DNA of 64,000 nt from Mycobacterium sp. E183 (GCF_001667735.1 NZ_LZJN01000136.1:1-64000), one strand, 5' to 3'. Counted from the first letter of the stretch, positions 44,355 to 57,192 are shown. The notes: generated by a model not told the origin, from the letters alone. Numbers and translations are program-made.

Positions 44355-45563
44355 TTAGTCGCGCAGTTCCTGGCCGAAGGTGGCCACCATCGCGTCGACG
44401 GCGAACTTGGGCTTGACGTTGATCGCCAACGCTTCGCGGCACTCCAGGACCGCTTCGATGCAGCGCAGCAGCCGCTGCGGCGAGGAGTGCGCGGCCAGCG
44501 CCGACACCCGGTCGGCCATGTCCGGATGGTTGTGCCGCACCGACCCGGCACCGGCCGAGACCATCAGCGCATCGCGGAAATAAGTGGCCAGGTCGATCAG
44601 CGCCCGGTCGAGCGCGTCGCGCGAGGCCCGGGTCTGACGCGACTTCTGCCGCCGCTCGAGGTCCTTCATCGCGCCCGTGGCGCCGCGCATCGCCCCGGCG
44701 GTGCCCTTGCCGGTGCCGCCGGCGCCCAGGGCCGTCCGCAGCTCCTCGGTCTCGGCCTCGGCGCGGTCCGCGGTGAGCACCACCGCCTCGGCTTCCGCCG
44801 CGGCGACCAGCTCCTCGGCGGCGGCGTAGGCCCGCGACGGGGTCGCGGCGTCGCGCACCAGCGCCAGCGCCCGTTCCCGGCGCTCGCGGGCCTCGGGATC
44901 GGTGGCCAGCCGCCGCGCCCGGCCCACGTGGCCGCCGCTGACCGACGCCGCCCAGTCCGCGGTCTCGGGGCTCAGGCCGTCGCTGTCGACCAGCACGCGG
45001 GCGATCGCCTCGGTCGGCGGGGTGACCAGCGCGACGTGCCTGCACCGGGAACGCAGCGTGATGGCGATGTCCTCCGGATCCACCGACGGCGCGCACAACA
45101 GGAACACCGTCGACGGCGGCGGCTCCTCGACGACCTTGAGCAGCGCGTTGGCGGCGCCCTCGGTGAGCCGGTCGGCGTCCTCGATCACCACGATCTGCCG
45201 GTGCCCGGTCGCCGGACGCCGCGACGCGATCTGCACGATGGCGCGCATGTCGTCCACCCCGATCGACAGCCCCTCCGGGACCACCCGGCGGACGTCGGCG
45301 TGGGTGCCCGCCATGGTCGTGGTGCAGGCCCGGCACTGACCGCACCCCGGTTCCCCGTCGGAGGTGCACTGCAACGCGGCGGCGAAGCACAGCGCCGCGA
45401 CCGAGCGCCCCGACCCGGGAGGACCCGTGATCAGCCACGCATGTGTCATAGTCCCGTCGCCCGCGCCGCTGTGAACCAAGTCACCGCGGGCCGCCCTGGC
45501 GGCGGCGAGCAGCTCGGCCGTCACCACGTCCTGGCCTACCAGCCGCGTAAACACCCCGGACAT
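44355..45563 (-). CDS. holB: DNA polymerase III delta' subunit
   Basis: A 402-residue AAA+ clamp-loader subunit, MSGVFTRLVGQDVVTAELLA. The degenerate P-loop is GPPGSGRSVAALC (Lys replaced by Arg, typical of delta'), with a zinc module CGQCRACTT and VIEDADRLTEGAANALLKVVEE. It works with gamma/tau and delta to load the sliding clamp. The start at 45563 fits the family N-terminus; longer reading extends into the cyclase promoter. Position equals Rv3644c, next to the tRNA-Thr gene. Confidence 0.94.
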   Translation of the reverse strand: MSGVFTRLVGQDVVTAELLAAARAARGDLVHSGAGDGTMTHAWLITGPPGSGRSVAALCFAAALQCTSDGEPGCGQCRACTTTMAGTHADVRRVVPEGLSIGVDDMRAIVQIASRRPATGHRQIVVIEDADRLTEGAANALLKVVEEPPPSTVFLLCAPSVDPEDIAITLRSRCRHVALVTPPTEAIARVLVDSDGLSPETADWAASVSGGHVGRARRLATDPEARERRERALALVRDAATPSRAYAAAEELVAAAEAEAVVLTADRAEAETEELRTALGAGGTGKGTAGAMRGATGAMKDLERRQKSRQTRASRDALDRALIDLATYFRDALMVSAGAGSVRHNHPDMADRVSALAAHSSPQRLLRCIEAVLECREALAINVKPKFAVDAMVATFGQELRD

Positions 45564-45717
45564 CACCGGTAACAGTAGCCACCACCGCCGACATATACCG
45601 ATCGGCCACCGTATCGCGACGATCCCGTTACATTTCGCCTCTTTTCGGCCCACGCGGGGACGCGTCGAGATCGTTGTAAGTTTCCGACAAGTCCCTGCTG
45701 ACCGATACGGTGGGATC

Positions 45718-47343
45718 GTGGCAACACCGGCAGCACTGCCCGGGCGGATCAGCGGATTCGTCCGGTGGGTGGTGCGCACGCCGTGGCCGCTGTTCTCGCT
45801 GAGCATGCTGCAGGCCGACATCATCGGCGCCCTCTTCGTACTCGGCTTCCTGCGTTACGCGCTGCCGCCCGAGGACCGCATCCAGCTGCAAGATCTCCCG
45901 GTGCTGAACCTGGCGGTCTTCGGCACCGCGCTGGTGGTGCTGTTCCTGGCCGGCTGGATGGTGAACCTGAAGCTGCTGATGCCGGTCTTCCGCTGGCAGC
46001 GCCGCGACAACCTGCTGGCCGAGGCCGACCCGGCCGCCACCGAGCTGGCCCGTAGCCGCGCCCTGCGAATGCCCTTCTACCGCACGCTGATCAGCATGGT
46101 CGCCTGGTGCATCGGCGGGGTGGTGTTCATCATCGCCAGCTGGTCGGTGGCCCGGTTCGCGGCGCCCGTCGTGGCCGTCGCCACGGGGCTCGGCGCGGCG
46201 GCGACGGCCATCATCGGCTACCTGCAGTCCGAGCGGGTGCTGCGGCCGGTCGCCGTGGCGGCCCTGCGCAGCGGCGTCCCCGAGAACGTCCAGGCGCCGG
46301 GCGTCATCCTGCGGCAGATCCTGACCTGGATGCTGTCGACCGCCGTGCCGGTGCTGGCCATCGTGCTGGCGGTGATGGCGGACAAGGCGTCCCTGCTGCA
46401 CGCCACCCCGGAGAAGCTCTTCACGCCGATCCTCCTGCTGGCGCTGGCGGCGCTGGGCATCGGCTTCGTCAGCACCCTGCTGGTCGCCATGTCCATCGCC
46501 GACCCGCTGCGCCAGCTGCGGTGGGCGCTGTCGGAGGTGCAGCGCGGAAACTACAACGCGCACATGCAGATCTACGACGCCAGCGAACTCGGCCTGCTGC
46601 AGGCCGGCTTCAACGACATGGTGCGCGACCTGTCCGAGCGGCAGCGGCTGCGCGACCTGTTCGGCCGCTATGTCGGCGAAGACGTGGCCCGCCGGGCGCT
46701 GGAGCGCGGCACCGAGTTGGGCGGCCAGGAGCGCCACGTGGCGGTCCTGTTCGTCGACCTGGTCGGCTCCACCAAGCTCGCCGCGACCCGACCGCCCGCC
46801 GAGGTGGTCCACCTGCTCAACGAGTTCTTCCGGGTGGTGGTCGAAACCGTCGGCCGGCACGGCGGTTTCGTCAACAAGTTCCAGGGCGACGCCGCGCTGG
46901 CCATCTTCGGGGCGCCGATCGAGCATCCCGACGCGTCCGGTGGCGCGCTGGCCGCGGCCCGCGAGCTGCACGACGAGCTCCTCCCGGTGATCGGTTCGGC
47001 GGAATTCGGGATCGGGGTGTCGGCGGGCAGGGCGATCGCCGGGCACATCGGCGCGCAGGCCCGCTTCGAGTACACGGTGATCGGCGACCCGGTCAACGAG
47101 GCCGCCCGGCTGACCGAGCTGGCCAAGCTGGAGTCCGGCCACGTGCTGGCGTCGGCGATCGCGGTCAGCGGCGCGCTCGACGCCGAGGCCTTGTGCTGGG
47201 ACGTCGGCGAGGTGGTCGAGCTGCGCGGCCGCACCGCACCCACCCAGCTGGCCCGGCCGGTGAAGCTCGCCGGATCCACGGACTCCCAGCCCGTGCGGTC
47301 CGCCGAGGAGCTGCACAGCGAGTCGATCGGCCCCGGCTACTAG
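45718..47343 (+). CDS. class III adenylate cyclase, membrane-bound with HAMP (Rv3645-type)
   Basis: A 541-residue protein with about six membrane helices (up to residue ~265), a HAMP domain (SIADPLRQLRWALSEVQRGN) and a cyclase domain. Metal-binding Asp residues are in LFVDLVGSTKLA and NKFQGDAALAIFGAP; FEYTVIGDPVNEAARL carries the substrate-Asp and transition-state Asn/Arg. In M. tuberculosis the counterpart Rv3645 is a main cAMP producer and is tied to fatty-acid tolerance and intrinsic drug resistance. The GTG at 45718 is used as start. It is divergent from holB. Confidence 0.93.
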   Translation: MATPAALPGRISGFVRWVVRTPWPLFSLSMLQADIIGALFVLGFLRYALPPEDRIQLQDLPVLNLAVFGTALVVLFLAGWMVNLKLLMPVFRWQRRDNLLAEADPAATELARSRALRMPFYRTLISMVAWCIGGVVFIIASWSVARFAAPVVAVATGLGAAATAIIGYLQSERVLRPVAVAALRSGVPENVQAPGVILRQILTWMLSTAVPVLAIVLAVMADKASLLHATPEKLFTPILLLALAALGIGFVSTLLVAMSIADPLRQLRWALSEVQRGNYNAHMQIYDASELGLLQAGFNDMVRDLSERQRLRDLFGRYVGEDVARRALERGTELGGQERHVAVLFVDLVGSTKLAATRPPAEVVHLLNEFFRVVVETVGRHGGFVNKFQGDAALAIFGAPIEHPDASGGALAAARELHDELLPVIGSAEFGIGVSAGRAIAGHIGAQARFEYTVIGDPVNEAARLTELAKLESGHVLASAIAVSGALDAEALCWDVGEVVELRGRTAPTQLARPVKLAGSTDSQPVRSAEELHSESIGPGY

Positions 47344-47346
47344 GGC

Positions 47347-50139
<2,793 letters not shown>

Positions 50140-50332
50140 CTACGCTTACGCTCCATCCTTGATCTCGGCCCCCCTGCGAGGCCGCCCCGCAGAAGAATGA
50201 CAGGCCAGCGCCAGAAATTCCGGGGAAATTCAGATACGCCAGCGTTCCTTCGCCTTCGGGCACCTGACAATTTCCCACCCTTGGGCGCGACTGCGCAAAC
50301 CGACTGCCCGCAGGACAAATCTTTTTCCGCGG

Positions 50333-50923
50333 TTATACCCGCGGCCACACCGCTGACGCGTCAACGCCGTCTGGGGCTTCGCCCACGTTCTCTACCAGGC
50401 GTGATAGCCGACGACGGCCGCTGATCCGCAGCGCCGGGCGGCCGCCGCGGGTGCCAATCAATGTCGGCGCGATTCCGACCCGCATCAAAGCCGACGCCAG
50501 CGGGGAATGGGTATCGGGCGCGTGGGGATCGAGACCCAGAAGGTAATGGTCGCCCTCCGGATGACCGGCCGCCAGCGTCCAGGCCCGCAATTCACGCGGT
50601 CCGGGCAGCCAGCGCGGCGGCACCGTCTTGACCGCCCCGCGCGTCCATTCGGCCGCCAGGCTCACCAAGGCCGGGGTCACCGCCGTACGCACCAACGGCG
50701 TGTCCTCGTCGGTCCGGCAGATCTCGGGTTCCAGCCCCGCCTCGCGGATCATCTCGGCCAACGCGGCGGCGCGCCAGGCCTGATCCACCACCACGGAAAG
50801 GCGCGCACCCTGCCCCTCCGGCCCGCCGACCAAGACGACCTGACCGGAAGCCGCCAGCACCCCGGAGAGATCGGCGACCGCGGGGGGCACCGACTCCGCT
50901 GTGAAGAAGGAAAGCTGGCTCAC
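50333..50923 (-). CDS. conserved hypothetical protein (Rv3647c-type)
   Basis: A 196-residue soluble protein starting at GTG 50923 (VSQLSFFTAESVPPAVADLSG). It has no cysteine-rich or membrane segments and a basic C-terminus (GRRRLSRL). The position between topA and cspA equals Rv3647c. Family function is unknown. An upstream in-frame ATG at 50995 is less likely because it would remove the intergenic gap to the cspA terminator. Confidence 0.8.
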   Translation of the reverse strand: MSQLSFFTAESVPPAVADLSGVLAASGQVVLVGGPEGQGARLSVVVDQAWRAAALAEMIREAGLEPEICRTDEDTPLVRTAVTPALVSLAAEWTRGAVKTVPPRWLPGPRELRAWTLAAGHPEGDHYLLGLDPHAPDTHSPLASALMRVGIAPTLIGTRGGRPALRISGRRRLSRLVENVGEAPDGVDASAVWPRV

Positions 50924-51000
50924 GCCACCGACAGTAGGCCAGGTCCGCCATCCGCGTCTTGAGGCAACCGGCGCGGCGTCGCAAACCGGCCGCAATACGA

Positions 51001-51044
51001 AAACCCCCCGGCGGGCCCGCTACGCGGGACTGCACGGGGGGTTC
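51001..51044 (-). terminator. terminator hairpin after cspA
   Basis: Arms AACCCCCCG (51002-51010) and CGGGGGGTT (51035-51043) form a strong GC hairpin with a second inner stem (GCGGGCCCGC-like). It lies 21 bases past the cspA stop and is followed on the minus strand by TTTCGTATT. Confidence 0.75.
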
Positions 51045-51064
51045 GTGGAGATTCGGCTCGTCCT

Positions 51065-51268
51065 TTAGACGGAGCGGACTCCGGTGGCCTGGGGGCCCTT
51101 AGGGCTGTGGCCGATTTCGAACTCGACCTTCTGGTTTTCTTCGAGGGTGCGGAAGCCCGAACCCTGGATCTCCGTGTAGTGGACAAACACGTCGGCGGAG
51201 CCGTCTTCGGGGGCGATGAACCCGAAGCCCTTCTCCGCGTTGAACCACTTCACAGTTCCCTGTGGCAT
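51065..51268 (-). CDS. cspA: cold shock protein CspA
   Basis: A 67-residue OB-fold protein, [20 protein letters not shown], with RNP1 (KGFGFI) and RNP2-type (VFVHYTEI) nucleic-acid-binding motifs. It binds single-stranded RNA or DNA as an RNA chaperone. A long 5' untranslated region upstream (to the helicase promoter) may regulate it, as is usual for csp genes. A strong hairpin after the stop ends transcription. Confidence 0.97.
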   Translation of the reverse strand: MPQGTVKWFNAEKGFGFIAPEDGSADVFVHYTEIQGSGFRTLEENQKVEFEIGHSPKGPQATGVRSV

Positions 51269-51528
51269 CTCTCGATCTTTCCTTTTCTTCTGGGTGCGGG
51301 GCATCGCCTTTCGATGCCCCGGGCCTGGTACGACCGCCATACCTCGCTCAGTCGCCGGAACTTCACCCGACCGATTAACCTCGCAGGAACCGCGGCCGCA
51401 ACGATAGATCCTGCGAAAGTTTGACACGAACACAGAAGCTGCGACCGCAAATAGTCAACCATGTTCATCGCTTCGGCGACAGACTTGCGCCTTGGACGCG
51501 AGCTCAGCCGGGTCCAAGGAGGGTGCTG

Positions 51529-53859
51529 ATGGCGAGTTTCGGCAGCGAGTTGCTCGCCGCCGCGCTCGCCGGTACCGCCGCCGACGAGCATCCGTTGCGG
51601 CACGTCGCCGAGCTGCCGCCGCGCGGCGGCCGCCCGCACCGCTGGCCGACATGGGCCGAGCCCGACGTGGTGCGCGCCTTCACCGACCGCGGCGTCATTT
51701 TGCCCTGGTCACACCAGTCGGCGGTCGCGGAATTGGCTCACTCCGGCCGCCACGTGGTGGTGAGCACCGGCACCGCGTCGGGCAAGTCGCTGGCCTACCA
51801 ACTTCCCGTCCTCAACGCGCTGGCCACCGATCCGCGCGCCCGGGTGCTGTACCTGTCGCCGACGAAGGCGCTGGGGCATGACCAATTGCGGGCCGCCCAC
51901 ACGCTGGCGGGCGCCGTCCCGCGGTGCCATGACGTCGCGCCCACCGCCTACGACGGCGACAGCCCGCCGGAAGTCCGGCGCTTCGCGCGCGAGCGCTCCC
52001 GATGGTTGTTTTCCAATCCGGACATGATCCATGTGTCGATCCTGCGCAACCATGCCCGCTGGGCGGTGCTGCTGCGGGGCCTGCGATTCGTGATCGTTGA
52101 CGAATGTCATTACTACCGTGGGGTTTTCGGCTCCAACGTGGCGATGGTGCTGCGCCGGTTGCTGCGACTGTGCGCGCGGTACTCCTCGGCGCCCACGGTG
52201 ATCTTCGCGAGCGCCACGACGGACGCGCCGGGCGCGACGGCCGCCGAACTCATCGGCTATCCGGTCGAGGAGGTCGTCGAGGACGGCTCGCCGCAGGGCG
52301 CGCGGACGGTGGCCTTGTGGGAACCGGCGCTGCGGCCCGATCTGCTGGGCGAGAACGGGGCACCGGTGCGCCGCTCCGCCGGCGCGGAGGCGGCGCGGGT
52401 GATGGCCGACCTGATCGCCGAGGGGGCGCAGACGCTGACGTTCGTGCGCTCGCGCCGCGCCGCGGAGCTGACCGCGCTGGGCACCCAGGCGCGGCTGGAC
52501 GACATCGCCCCGGAGCTCTCCGGCAAGGTGGCCTCCTATCGCGCCGGCTACCTCGCCGAAGACCGCACCGCGCTGGAACGTGCCCTGGCCGAGGGTCGGC
52601 TGCGTGGGCTGGCCACCACGAACGCCCTGGAGCTTGGTGTCGACATCGCCGGACTGGACGCGGTGGTGCTCGCCGGGTTCCCCGGGACCGTCGCCTCGTT
52701 CTGGCAGCAGGCCGGCCGGTCGGGCCGGCGCGGGCAGGGCGCGCTGGTGGTGTTGATCGCCCGCGACGACCCGCTCGACACCTACCTGGTCCACAACCCC
52801 ACCGCGCTGCTGGGCAAGCCCGTCGAACGGGTGGTGATCGATCCCGCCAACCCCTACATCTTGGGACCCCAACTGCTCTGCGCCGCAACCGAAATGCCGC
52901 TCGAGGAGGCGGAAGTGCGTGACTTCGGCGCCATCGAGGTGGCCGAGGGCCTGCTCGACGACGGCCTGCTGCGTCGCCGCAACGGCAAGTACTTTCCCGC
53001 GGCCGGCCTAGAACCGCATGGCGCCGTGGACATCCGGGGTTCGGCGGGCGGCCAGATCGTGATCGTGGAGGCCGACACCGGGCGGTTGCTGGGCAGCACG
53101 GGCGTCGGTCAGGCCCCGGCGTCGGTCCACCCGGGTGCCGTCTACCTGCATCAGGGGGAGAGCTACGTCGTCGACTCACTGGACTTCGACGACGCGATCG
53201 CCTTCGTGCACGCCGAGGACCCCGGTTACGCCACGTTCGCCCGCGAAATCACCGACATCGCCGTCACCGGCACCGGAGAACGCGCGCAGTACGGTCCCGT
53301 CACACTGGGTCTGGTGCCGGTCACCGTCACCCACCAGGTGGTGGGCTACCTGCGCCGCCGGCTCTCCGGCGAGGTGATCGACTTCATCGAGCTGGACATG
53401 CCGGAGCAGACGCTGGCGACCACGGCGGTGATGTACACCATCACCGAAGAAGCGTTGCTGCGCAAGGGTATTGACGTACCGAGGATCCCCGGATCGTTGC
53501 ATGCCGCCGAGCACGCCGCGATCGGCCTGCTGCCGCTGGTGGCCAGCTGCGACCGCGGCGACATCGGCGGCTTGTCGACCGCGGTGGGACCGGATCCGGC
53601 CGGCCTGCCCAGCGTCTTCGTGTACGACGGCTATCCGGGCGGCGCCGGGTTCGCCGAGCGCGGTTATCGCAAGGTGGGCACGTGGCTGGGTGCGACAGCC
53701 GCCGCCATCGAGGCATGCGACTGCCCCCGGGGATGTCCGTCCTGCGTGCAGTCCCCCAAGTGCGGCAACGGCAACGACCCGCTCGACAAGGCGGGCGCGG
53801 TGCGGGTGCTGGAACTCGTCCTGGCGCAGTTGCCGCGCGCCGAGCAACCCGGCGGATGA
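51529..53859 (+). CDS. DEAH/DUF1998 superfamily II helicase (Rv3649, SftH/MrfA-like)
   Basis: A 776-residue SF2 ATPase. Motif I is STGTASGKSLAYQLP, motif II is VDECHYY (DECH), then SATTDAP and motif VI QQAGRSGRRGQG. The C-terminal DUF1998 region has a four-cysteine zinc module, CDCPRGCPSCVQSPKCGNG. This matches mycobacterial SftH and Bacillus MrfA, 3'-5' helicases linked to DNA repair. The ATG at 51529 follows AAGGAGGG. It is divergent from cspA. Essential role is not known. Confidence 0.9.
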   Translation: MASFGSELLAAALAGTAADEHPLRHVAELPPRGGRPHRWPTWAEPDVVRAFTDRGVILPWSHQSAVAELAHSGRHVVVSTGTASGKSLAYQLPVLNALATDPRARVLYLSPTKALGHDQLRAAHTLAGAVPRCHDVAPTAYDGDSPPEVRRFARERSRWLFSNPDMIHVSILRNHARWAVLLRGLRFVIVDECHYYRGVFGSNVAMVLRRLLRLCARYSSAPTVIFASATTDAPGATAAELIGYPVEEVVEDGSPQGARTVALWEPALRPDLLGENGAPVRRSAGAEAARVMADLIAEGAQTLTFVRSRRAAELTALGTQARLDDIAPELSGKVASYRAGYLAEDRTALERALAEGRLRGLATTNALELGVDIAGLDAVVLAGFPGTVASFWQQAGRSGRRGQGALVVLIARDDPLDTYLVHNPTALLGKPVERVVIDPANPYILGPQLLCAATEMPLEEAEVRDFGAIEVAEGLLDDGLLRRRNGKYFPAAGLEPHGAVDIRGSAGGQIVIVEADTGRLLGSTGVGQAPASVHPGAVYLHQGESYVVDSLDFDDAIAFVHAEDPGYATFAREITDIAVTGTGERAQYGPVTLGLVPVTVTHQVVGYLRRRLSGEVIDFIELDMPEQTLATTAVMYTITEEALLRKGIDVPRIPGSLHAAEHAAIGLLPLVASCDRGDIGGLSTAVGPDPAGLPSVFVYDGYPGGAGFAERGYRKVGTWLGATAAAIEACDCPRGCPSCVQSPKCGNGNDPLDKAGAVRVLELVLAQLPRAEQPGG

Positions 53860-54179
53860 CGACCGACCCCTCGACGGTCGACCCCGCGGATCTGCTCTGT
53901 GACACCCGCCCCGAGCGCGCATTCCCTGCTGCTTGAAGAAACGACGGCGTGCTGTCGCACGGTCGGACGAACGCTCACCGGTGAGCGGTTGGCGGCCGGC
54001 TGCGCGGGCGCAGCAGCAAACTATCAAAGGCCGCGGCGGCATGGCAACTTCATCGGCATCGGCGTTGCGGCCCGAAGGCGTTGGCGCAGAGAACGATAGC
54101 GTTTTCTGCGGTCGATTCGAATCCTGCCGATAGGCCCGAGGTCCCGAGGAGTCGGGCCCCCGCCGTAAAATCTCACCGC
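53860..54179. other. intergenic region with a 16-base perfect palindrome
   Basis: No gene is seen in these 320 bases. They hold a perfect palindrome CGCTCACCGGTGAGCG (53972-53987) and an inverted repeat GGCCCGA/TCGGGCC (54133-54158) just before the next gene. Either may be an operator or a terminator. In M. tuberculosis a PE gene (PE33) occupies this gap; no PE sequence is detectable here. Confidence 0.55.
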
Positions 54180-55217
54180 ATGGGCCACGACTGGTTGCTC
54201 GTGGAGACGCTGGGGGGTGAACCCACCGTGGTGGCGCAGGGGCGCCAACTCAAGAACCTCGTGCCCATCACCACGTTCTTGCGCCGCAGTCCCTATCTGT
54301 CCGCGGTCCGGACCGCGATCGCCGAGACGGTGCAGACCGGACAGAGCCTGACCAGCATCACGCCCAAGCGCGACCGCGTGATTCGCACCGAACCGGTGGT
54401 GATGTCCGACGGCTATATCCACGGGGTGCACGTGTGGACCGGGCCCGCCGACGTCGAACCGCCGGAGCGGCCGATTCCGGGGCCGCTCAAGTGGGATCTG
54501 ACCCAGGGCGTCGCCACCGACACCAGGGAGTCGCTGGTGAACAGCGGAAAGAATCCGGAGGTCGAGGTCACGTTCGGCCGGGCCTTCGCAGAAGATCTCC
54601 CATCCCGGGACCTCAATCCCAACGAGACCAAAGTCCTCGCCATGGCCGTCAAGGCCAAGCCCGACCAAACCATCTGCAGCACTTGGGATCTCACTGACTG
54701 GCAGGGCAACCCCATGCGAATCGGCTTCGTCGCGCGGACCGGATTGGAAGAGGGACCCGACGGCCGCGACCATCTGGTCGCGCGGGCGATCAACTGGCGC
54801 GCAGAACTCAAGGGCCCGGCGGTGTCGACCGACGATCTGGCGCAACGGATCCTGAGCGGACTGGCCCAGGCCGGCGTGCACCGGGCACTGATCGACCTGA
54901 AGAATTGGGCGTTGCTGAAGTGGCTGGACGAGCCCTGCACCTTCTACGACTGGCGGGGCAGTGAGACGGGCAAGCCGAAGGTGCATCCGGACGATCAGCA
55001 CTTGGTGGCGTCGATGACGGAGGAATTCGCCCACGGCGCCACGAGTCGGGTGCTGCGCATGCCCGGCAATCACGACGACTGGGTGCCGGTGCACGTCACG
55101 GTCAACCGGGTGGAGCTCGAACCGGATACCTACGCCGGCCTGGTGTCGCTGCGGTTGCCCTCCGATGAGGAACTCGCCGCCGCGGGGCTCTCGGGCAGCC
55201 CCGAGCCGACCGGCTAA
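54180..55217 (+). CDS. PAS-GAF-PAS sensor-like protein (Rv3651-type)
   Basis: A 345-residue soluble protein, MGHDWLLVETLGGEPTVVAQ, the exact length of Rv3651, whose crystal structure shows a PAS-GAF-PAS arrangement. It lacks any catalytic output domain, so it probably senses a ligand and acts through a partner. The ATG at 54180 is clear; upstream readings go into the intergenic region. The stop overlaps the convergent radical SAM gene by 4 bases. Confidence 0.85.
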   Translation: MGHDWLLVETLGGEPTVVAQGRQLKNLVPITTFLRRSPYLSAVRTAIAETVQTGQSLTSITPKRDRVIRTEPVVMSDGYIHGVHVWTGPADVEPPERPIPGPLKWDLTQGVATDTRESLVNSGKNPEVEVTFGRAFAEDLPSRDLNPNETKVLAMAVKAKPDQTICSTWDLTDWQGNPMRIGFVARTGLEEGPDGRDHLVARAINWRAELKGPAVSTDDLAQRILSGLAQAGVHRALIDLKNWALLKWLDEPCTFYDWRGSETGKPKVHPDDQHLVASMTEEFAHGATSRVLRMPGNHDDWVPVHVTVNRVELEPDTYAGLVSLRLPSDEELAAAGLSGSPEPTG

Positions 55218-56764
55218 CCGACCACGGGCAGCAGGCGTTGAGCGGCCAGCGAGAGGCGCTGGCCGGCGAGTTGCGGCCAGGCCTGCACCGCGCAGAACGG
55301 CGCGCACTGGTCCTGCGACGAACGAGTGCCGACGTGCACGCAGCACTGCACCAGCCGCTCTTCGATCATCGTCGACATGTCCATGAACGGTTTGACCGTG
55401 ATGCGCACGACTCGCTCGCCCAGCATCCGCCGCAATTGGCGCCGCCGGCCGGGCAGCGCGGCGGACGCCACCGTCAGCAACGTCGCCATGCCGAGATCGC
55501 AGTTCTCGCAGATCATGCGCCACACGTCCGACATCTGCGGGTGTGACAGCGAGGACTGCTCCGACAGCAAGCCCATCAGCGATTCCCGCACCGCCAGGCG
55601 CAACTCGCGGGGGATATCGGAGTCGGCGATCCGGTTGGCGACCAACCCGAGCTTGTCTTTGAGGTTGTCGTGGCCGATCAGGGCGACCAGCGAACGCCAT
55701 TGCCCGCTGTCGTCACGGAGCGCGTACCCGACCGAACAGCAATGCGGGTGCGAGCAGGGCAGCGCGGTCAGGTCCCGCCAGGTGATCAGGTCGCCGGTCT
55801 GCGGGCCCAACCGCCTCAGCACACCGGTATGGGTGAGGCGCCTGTCCGGGTCGATGAGATCGGAACGCCCGGAGGCGAATTGCGGCTGGATGCAGACGCC
55901 TCCGACGTACGGCGTGTCCAGCGCGAGCTTGACGACGCCGCCGATCTCGTCGTCGTTCACGCCGAGCGCCGCCGTCATCACCAGGGTGGTGAAGATTTGA
56001 CGCTCGGAAAGTCGCCGCAGCGCCGCGTGCTTGACCCGCGACAGGTCACCGCCGCGGTGGTGGCGGTGCGCGGCCGGCGATATCCCGTCGTATTGCAGGT
56101 ACACCTCGGCGCGTTCGCGGTACTCGGTGAGCAGGTCGAGGAGCTCGTCATCCTGCGCTATCCGCAAACCATTGGTGTTCAACAGGATTCGCGTGATGGG
56201 TCGCGAACTCAGCTCGGCGAGCAGCTCGGGCAGCTGCGGATGCAGGCTGGGTTCGCCGCCGCTGAGCATCACCACGTCGAGGCGCCCGTTCTCGCGTGCC
56301 AGGCGCTGGTCGACGTTGGCCAGCACGTCGCCGACCGCGACGACGTCGCGAAGGTCTGGCGACGAGTCGGCGAAGCAGGTCGGGCAGCGCAGGTTGCAGG
56401 TCGCGGCGACATCCTCGAGCAGGATGCAGGTGTGTTGGGTCTGCATCTGTGGCAAGCCGCGCAGATAGGCCGACGGGATCGGGTCGAAGTTACCCGGGCT
56501 GTCGGGGACATGGGCCTTGGTGGGCGCGGTCCACTCCTCGAGGTAGGCAAGGATTTCGGGGTCCTCGTCGTACAGCGTCCGAACGAGTCCATGCCGGGGA
56601 CAGCCTCGTTCGAGCCAGACCTGGCCGTCGCCGCGCACGGCGAGCCAGCCACTGAGCCGCGCCACGTCACTCAGCGGGCGATCGGGTTGTTCGGCGTGAC
56701 ATCGCGGGCAAAAAGCGTTGACGTAGCGGTGGATTCGGTCACCGCGCAGTTCCATGCCGTTCAT
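55214..56764 (-). CDS. radical SAM protein with extra cysteine clusters (Tes/MJ0619-like)
   Basis: A 516-residue protein. The AdoMet cluster motif CNLRCPTC is at Cys123, Cys127 and Cys130 after DVAAT. The N-terminus has CPRC (19-22) and CPRH (55-58), a zinc- or iron-like knuckle. A glycine-rich MLSGGEPSLHPQL follows, and the C-terminus has more cysteines (QCCVHVG, DQCAPFC). This three-part cysteine layout resembles archaeal tetraether synthase/MJ0619 proteins. Chemistry on a lipid is inferred only. The ATG at 56764 overlaps the upstream stop (ATGA), so it is translationally coupled to two membrane genes. Confidence 0.75.
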   Translation of the reverse strand: MNGMELRGDRIHRYVNAFCPRCHAEQPDRPLSDVARLSGWLAVRGDGQVWLERGCPRHGLVRTLYDEDPEILAYLEEWTAPTKAHVPDSPGNFDPIPSAYLRGLPQMQTQHTCILLEDVAATCNLRCPTCFADSSPDLRDVVAVGDVLANVDQRLARENGRLDVVMLSGGEPSLHPQLPELLAELSSRPITRILLNTNGLRIAQDDELLDLLTEYRERAEVYLQYDGISPAAHRHHRGGDLSRVKHAALRRLSERQIFTTLVMTAALGVNDDEIGGVVKLALDTPYVGGVCIQPQFASGRSDLIDPDRRLTHTGVLRRLGPQTGDLITWRDLTALPCSHPHCCSVGYALRDDSGQWRSLVALIGHDNLKDKLGLVANRIADSDIPRELRLAVRESLMGLLSEQSSLSHPQMSDVWRMICENCDLGMATLLTVASAALPGRRRQLRRMLGERVVRITVKPFMDMSTMIEERLVQCCVHVGTRSSQDQCAPFCAVQAWPQLAGQRLSLAAQRLLPVVG

Positions 56765-57192
56765 CGGGTGATGTGGTAGAGCATCGGGTTCAATCCGGTG
56801 CAGATGCCGACGGTGAAGATGGAGGTGAGCGCCCAGCCGATCATCAGTCCCATGCCGATCCCCCTCGCCCACGCGCTGCCCTTGACGAACAGCAGCGCGC
56901 CCCCGCCGCCGAAGGCGATCAGCCCGAGCATGACGGCCCCCGTCGCGAACGCGGCCTTCGGCGCGATCGCGTTGGCGAGCCCGAACAACACCAGCGGGCC
57001 GAGGATCGCGTTGATCCCGGCATAGAGGGCCATCCCGGCGATGGCCGCGCCGAAGACCTCGCCGCCGCTCGGCTTGCGCTGCGGCGGTTGAGGTTGCCAG
57101 GCCGGGTAGGGCTGGTACGGATAGCCGGGCGGGGGCTGGTCGGGCGGGCGCCAGCCCTCCGGCGGAGGGGGACCCGGCGGTGGGTTCGTCAT
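56761..57192 (-). CDS. small membrane protein with proline-rich N-terminus
   Basis: A 143-residue protein. The first 42 residues are rich in Pro, Gln and Tyr (PPPGYPYQPYPAWQPQ), followed by three or four membrane helices (VFGAAIAGMALYAGINAILG and others). Its start overlaps the Lgt-like gene (ATGA) and its stop overlaps the radical SAM gene (ATGA). It probably works with these two proteins in the membrane. I do not recognise a family with a defined function. Confidence 0.75.
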   Translation of the reverse strand: MTNPPPGPPPPEGWRPPDQPPPGYPYQPYPAWQPQPPQRKPSGGEVFGAAIAGMALYAGINAILGPLVLFGLANAIAPKAAFATGAVMLGLIAFGGGGALLFVKGSAWARGIGMGLMIGWALTSIFTVGICTGLNPMLYHITR

